From Paralimibaculum aggregatum (GTDB taxonomy: Bacteria > Pseudomonadota > Alphaproteobacteria > Rhodobacterales > Rhodobacteraceae), in assembly GCF_030270585.1 (NCBI RefSeq), contig NZ_BSYI01000029.1, positions 1-61,698 of the forward strand: DNA of 61,698 nt, read 5' to 3'. Positions 58,696-61,698 of the stretch are shown here, piece by piece. The stretch's first letter is position 1. Each line of letters opens with the position of its first letter. The translations under genes and the position numbers were made by a program. Under the pieces are notes generated by a model. The model did no database searches, was not told the DNA's origin, and saw only the letters and a program-made list of their open reading frames with translations.

Positions 58696-60465
58696 TCACT
58701 CCGGCTGCCACCACCAGACCTCCGGGCGGAAGCCGTAGAGCGGCGCGCGTTCGGGCCTGGCATAGCCCGCCTGCGCCGCCACCCGGTCCTCCGGCAGATG
58801 CCCGAAGGGCACCACGTAGATCCCCGCCGAGAGCACCCGGTCGAGCGCGCGCACCGCGGCGACGAAGCCCTCGCGCCGCTCCGCCGCCAGGATCGCCCGG
58901 ATCATCGCCGCCACCGCCGGCGCCTCCACCCCCATGTAGTTGCGCGTGCCCGGGCGCTGCCGCCCCTCCGGCCCGAAATAGAGCCATTGCTCGGTGCCGG
59001 GCGAGAGCGAGAGCCACCAGCGGTTGACGATCACGTCATAGTCGTAGTCGCGCCGGCGCGCCTCGTATTGCGCGGCATCGACCCGGCGCACCGTGGCCGC
59101 CACGCCGAGCCGCTTCAGCGCCCCGGCCCAGAGCCCGCCCAGCGTCTCCGCCTCGCCGGAGGTGACCAGGATCTCGAAGGCCAGCGGCGCGCCGCCGCGC
59201 ATCCGGGTGTCGCCGGCCAGCTCCCAGCCCGCCGCCTCGAGCAGCGCCGAGGCCCGGCGCAGGCCGCGGCGGTTGCGCCGCCCGTCGCCCGCGGGCGGGC
59301 GCCAGCCGCGCTCCAGCGTGCCCTCCGGCAGCGCCGCCGCGAAGGGCGCCAGCAGCGCGGCCTCGCGGCCCGTCGCCGCGCCCTGCCAGCCGAGCTCCGA
59401 GCCCGACCAGTAGCTCTCGATCCGTGCATACTGCCCGGCGAAGAGGCGCGCGTTCACCCAGTCCCAGTCGAAGGCCAGCGCCAGCGCCTCGCGCACCCGG
59501 CGGTCGGCGAAGACCTCGCGGCGGGTGTTGAACACGAAGCCCTCCATCCCCGAGGGCCGGCCATGGGGAATCACATGCCGCCGCAACCGCCCGTCGCGCA
59601 CCGCCGGCAGCCCGTCATAGCCCTCGGCCCAGCGCAGCGGGTCGGTGTCGTGGAACAGCGAGAGCGCGCCGGTGGCGAGCGCCGAGAACAGCGCATCGGT
59701 GTTGCGGAAATACTCGATGCGGAGGGTGTCGAAATTATAGAGCCCGGCATTGATCGGCAGCCCGGCGCCCCACCAGTCCGGGTCGCGGCGGAGCGTGAGC
59801 TGGCGCCCGGCCTCCCAGCTCTCGGGCACATAGGGCCCCGAGCCGATCACCGGCACCAGCCCCGGCTCGGCAAAGGCACGGCCCTCGAACGCCGCCTTCT
59901 TCAGCACCGGCCGCAGCCCCATGATCAGCGGCAGCTCGCGATTCGGCTCCGAGAAGGTGATTCGAACCGAGCGCGCGCCCACCGCCTCGATCGCCGAGAC
60001 CGCGTCCCAGGCGGCGCGGTAGCGCGGATGCCCCTCCGCCGCCAGCGTCTCGAAGGACCAGATCACGTCCTCCACCGTCACCGGGCTGCCATCGGAGAAT
60101 CGCGCCTCCGGGCGCAGGCGGAACACCACCCAGGAGCGGTCGGCCGGGGTCTCGACGCTCTCCGCCAGCAGCCCGTAGAGGGTGAAGGGCTCGTCCCAGC
60201 TCCGCGCCAGCAGGGTCTCGGCCACATGGGTCCGCAGCACCCAGGGCGCCCGGCCCTTCAGGATGAAGGGATTGAGGCTGTCGAAACCGCCGAGTTCGCC
60301 CAGCACCAGCCGCCCGCCCTTCGGCGCGCCCGGCGCGGCATAGGGCAGGCTCGCCCCCGGCGCCAGCGCCGGCGCGCCATGCATGGCGATGCCATGCGCC
60401 GGCCCGGCGCCGGACGATACCGGAGAGAGACCGAGACAGAGCGCTGCAGACAGCCCCGCCAGCAC
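58696..60465 (-). CDS. family 5 extracellular solute-binding protein (peptide/YejA-like)
   Basis: A protein of about 589 residues for an ABC importer of the peptide/opine/nickel class. After a signal peptide (VLAGLSAALCLGLSPVSSGA) comes YAAPGAPKGGRLVLGELGGF, with GGRLV typical of SBP family 5, then WVLRTHVAETLLARSWDEPF and FRLRPEARFSDGSPVTVEDV, and YDYDVIVNRWWLSLSPGTEQ near the end. No ATG is available at a proper distance: GTG at 60465 is used here, and CTG at 60474 would give a better basic signal-peptide start (MRRVL). No permease or ATPase genes accompany it in the window. A small-RNA gene starts in the opposite direction next to its 5' end. Confidence 0.85.
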   Translation of the reverse strand: MLAGLSAALCLGLSPVSSGAGPAHGIAMHGAPALAPGASLPYAAPGAPKGGRLVLGELGGFDSLNPFILKGRAPWVLRTHVAETLLARSWDEPFTLYGLLAESVETPADRSWVVFRLRPEARFSDGSPVTVEDVIWSFETLAAEGHPRYRAAWDAVSAIEAVGARSVRITFSEPNRELPLIMGLRPVLKKAAFEGRAFAEPGLVPVIGSGPYVPESWEAGRQLTLRRDPDWWGAGLPINAGLYNFDTLRIEYFRNTDALFSALATGALSLFHDTDPLRWAEGYDGLPAVRDGRLRRHVIPHGRPSGMEGFVFNTRREVFADRRVREALALAFDWDWVNARLFAGQYARIESYWSGSELGWQGAATGREAALLAPFAAALPEGTLERGWRPPAGDGRRNRRGLRRASALLEAAGWELAGDTRMRGGAPLAFEILVTSGEAETLGGLWAGALKRLGVAATVRRVDAAQYEARRRDYDYDVIVNRWWLSLSPGTEQWLYFGPEGRQRPGTRNYMGVEAPAVAAMIRAILAAERREGFVAAVRALDRVLSAGIYVVPFGHLPEDRVAAQAGYARPERAPLYGFRPEVWWWQPE

Positions 60466-60490
60466 CCTGCGCAGCTTGTGGAAAACCCTC

Positions 60491-60519
60491 TTGTGAGCAG
60501 GGCCGCTTTTGCGTATCCT
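60491..60519 (+). promoter_or_regulatory. promoter of the small RNA gene
   Basis: TTGTGA (60491-60496), exactly 17 bases, TATCCT (60514-60519) on the plus strand, pointing to a short transcript that ends at the terminator at 60575-60601. Confidence 0.6.
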
Positions 60520-60525
60520 AAGTGC

Positions 60526-60601
60526 ACTGCTCGATAGGTTTCTTGCCTGTATGAAACCTGCCTCAATTTTGGATGCGCCTCCTTCGGGAGGCGCTTTTTT
60601 T
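60526..60601 (+). ncRNA. two-hairpin small RNA with UUCG-capped terminator
   Basis: A predicted transcript of about 75 bases. First hairpin: AGGTTTC (60536-60542) and GAAACCT (60553-60559) with a ten-base loop TTGCCTGTAT. Then an unpaired AT-rich linker (CCTCAATTTTGGAT), then a Rho-independent terminator GCGCCTCC-TTCG-GGAGGCGC (60575-60594) followed by seven Ts. A promoter with optimal spacing lies at 60491-60519. This is the only perfect terminator with a long T-run noted in the window, and no gene ends just before it, so a small regulatory RNA is the most economical explanation. CCUCC in the terminator could mask ribosome sites. It runs opposite to the binding-protein gene and precedes bdhA. 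Confidence 0.72.
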
Positions 60602-60777
60602 ACGTGGGCAGGGCCGGTTTCCGGCGCGCCTCCGCCGCGGCGCCGCGGGTCTCTGCGGCAATCCATCGCTCCGCGCTTCATCTCCACCGCCTTTCGCTTT
60701 ATGTGTCGCAGCGCAACAGGCCCAGGCGCGGGGCGCCCGGACGCGCCGAGACTCGCACAACAGGAAGGCTCTCGCAC

Positions 60778-61563
60778 ATGTCGATCAACGGGAAAACCGC
60801 CGTCATCACCGGCTCGAACTCCGGCATCGGCCTCGGCATCGCCGAGGAGCTGGCCAAACGCGGCGCGAATGTCGTGCTGAACTCCTTCACCGACAACGCG
60901 GAGGATCACGCGCTGGCCGAGCGCATCGCCGCCGAGACCGGCGCCGGCGTGCGCTACATCCAGGCCGACATGTCGAACGGCGCGCAGTGCCGCGCGCTGA
61001 TCGAGAAGACCGTGGCGGAGTTCGGCGGCGTCGACATCCTCGTGAACAATGCCGGCATCCAGTTCGTCGAGAAGATCGAGGACTTCCCGCCGGAGAAATG
61101 GGACGCGATCATCGCGATCAACCTGACCTCGGCCTATCACACCACCGCCGCGGCGCTGCCGGAGATGCGCAGGGCGGGCTGGGGCCGGATCGTCAACATC
61201 GCCAGCGCCCACGGGCTCACCGCCTCGCCGTTCAAGTCGGCCTATGTCGCGGCCAAGCACGGCATCGTCGGGCTCTCCAAGGTGGTGGCGCTGGAGACCG
61301 CGCAGGAGCCGATCACCTGCAACGCGGTCTGCCCGGGCTATGTGCTCACTCCGCTGGTCGAGGCGCAGATCCCGGACACCATGAAGAAATACGACATGGA
61401 CCGCGAGACCGTGATCAAGCAGGTGATGCTGGAGCGCCAGCCCTCCAAGGATTTCGCCACCACGGCGCAGATCGGCGGCACGGTTGCCTTCCTCTGCTCT
61501 GACGACGCGGCGCAGATCACCGGCACGACGATCTCGGTGGACGGCGGCTGGACCGCGCTCTGA
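60778..61563 (+). CDS. bdhA: 3-hydroxybutyrate dehydrogenase
   Basis: A 261-residue short-chain dehydrogenase converting 3-hydroxybutyrate to acetoacetate with NAD, the step that feeds on PHB. Rossmann motif ITGSNSGIGLGIAEEL from residue 10, NNAG at about 90, and the catalytic set with SAHGLTAS and YVAAKHGIVGLSK. The insert VCPGYVLTPLVEAQIPDTMK and the C-terminus GTTISVDGGWTAL are typical of BdhA. AGGAAGG lies ten bases before the ATG. It stands alone after the small RNA and is followed by a terminator-like hairpin. Confidence 0.92.
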   Translation: MSINGKTAVITGSNSGIGLGIAEELAKRGANVVLNSFTDNAEDHALAERIAAETGAGVRYIQADMSNGAQCRALIEKTVAEFGGVDILVNNAGIQFVEKIEDFPPEKWDAIIAINLTSAYHTTAAALPEMRRAGWGRIVNIASAHGLTASPFKSAYVAAKHGIVGLSKVVALETAQEPITCNAVCPGYVLTPLVEAQIPDTMKKYDMDRETVIKQVMLERQPSKDFATTAQIGGTVAFLCSDDAAQITGTTISVDGGWTAL

Positions 61564-61578
61564 GGCCCTGACACCGCG

Positions 61579-61601
61579 CCCGGGGCGGCCGCCGCTCCGG
61601 G
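61579..61601 (+). terminator. bdhA terminator
   Basis: CCCGGGGCGG-CCG-CCGCTCCGGG, ten pairs with one G-U, 15 bases after the bdhA stop, followed by TTGCGCTTTGC. Likely bdhA terminator with a modest T-tract. Confidence 0.55.
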
Positions 61602-61655
61602 TTGCGCTTTGCTGCACGACGCCCTTGCGGGCGCCGCTCCGCAGCCGCGCGATGG

Positions 61656-61670
61656 CCCGCCCCCACCCCC
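61656..61670 (+). other. C-rich tract similar to the quadruplex-hairpin core (right edge)
   Basis: CCCGCCCCCACCCCC on the plus strand, which read in the opposite sense gives GGGGG-T-GGGGG-C-GGG, close to the loop core of the hairpin-quadruplex elements. It follows bdhA with the G-rich strand as template, in the same orientation as the others. Arms are not evident and the region is cut by the window edge. Confidence 0.35.
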
Positions 61671-61698
61671 GCCGCCGCCCGGCGCCGCGCTGCGCGCG

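Noticed and set aside
60509..60880. Plus-strand frame MKPASILDAPPSGGAFF... covering the small-RNA terminator
   Set aside because: It reads through a perfect terminator and continues out of frame into bdhA; no ribosome site.

Overview
The window is very GC-rich (Gs and Cs dominate third codon positions), densely packed, and built of short-overlap operons. Its gene content points to an alphaproteobacterium of the Rhodobacteraceae/Paracoccaceae type. Supporting markers are a heterotetrameric sarcosine oxidase operon, a CIRCE-controlled groESL, mreBCD-mrdA-rodA, leuA behind a Leu-rich leader peptide, VPLPA-CTERM sorting signals, DUF2125 and DUF502 proteins, and bdhA. No rRNA, tRNA, CRISPR array, transposase, integrase or plasmid gene was seen; this reads as chromosomal DNA.

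Layout. 1-1.6 kb: an envelope pair (MotB/OmpA-like, cut by the edge, and MotA/ExbB-like). 1.8-5.8 kb: ald, an orphan PAAR protein, suhB, a cupin gene, efp and a secreted protein. 6-17 kb: an N-methyl-amine demethylation island on the minus strand: a Rieske oxygenase of the betaine/carnitine type with a small helical partner gene, a WYL regulator, a dimethylglycine/sarcosine dehydrogenase-like flavoprotein, and soxBDAG with a GNAT acetyltransferase inserted between soxB and soxD. Together these could strip methyl groups stepwise from a betaine-like compound to glycine, feeding one-carbon units to folate. 17.9-26.9 kb: a fatty-acid oxidation operon (acyl-CoA dehydrogenase, thiolase, FadJ, with GST, GFA and small unknowns), with a MerR regulator beside it. 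27-30.7 kb: two PaaI-type thioesterases, a 2OG-Fe oxygenase-like protein, a MATE exporter and a small Cys-rich secreted protein. 30.7-36 kb: pyrD, DUF952, EamA, two membrane proteins and a class III transaminase. 36-43 kb: VOC, glutaminase, GNAT, a decayed XRE-type regulator, groESL and a TraB/GumN protein. 43-49.2 kb: DCC-family, DUF2125, YegP, Ldh-family, leuL-leuA and a Lys-rich helical protein. 49.5-58.5 kb: a VPLPA-CTERM protein, the rod-shape operon, a hydroxyacid dehydrogenase, DUF502 and a second VPLPA-CTERM protein. 58.7-61.7 kb: a family 5 solute-binding protein, a convincing small RNA gene and bdhA.

The signal not explained by gene families is a recurrent structural element. At least three loci (about 4.25, 34.6 and 38.9 kb) carry an inverted repeat whose arms differ in sequence from copy to copy but whose loop is nearly constant: a four-run G-tract with one-base spacers (GGGG-T-GGG-C-GGG-Y-GGG). 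Looser relatives lie at about 24.45, 45.2 and 61.65 kb. All six lie 3' of a gene with the G-rich strand as template, which suggests a hairpin plus template-strand G-quadruplex acting as a terminator or roadblock. Other regulatory finds are a roughly 75-nt small RNA with its own promoter and a UUCG-capped terminator, a probably leaderless Leu-rich leader peptide before leuA, a CIRCE operator, a MerR-type dyad and promoter-associated inverted repeats.
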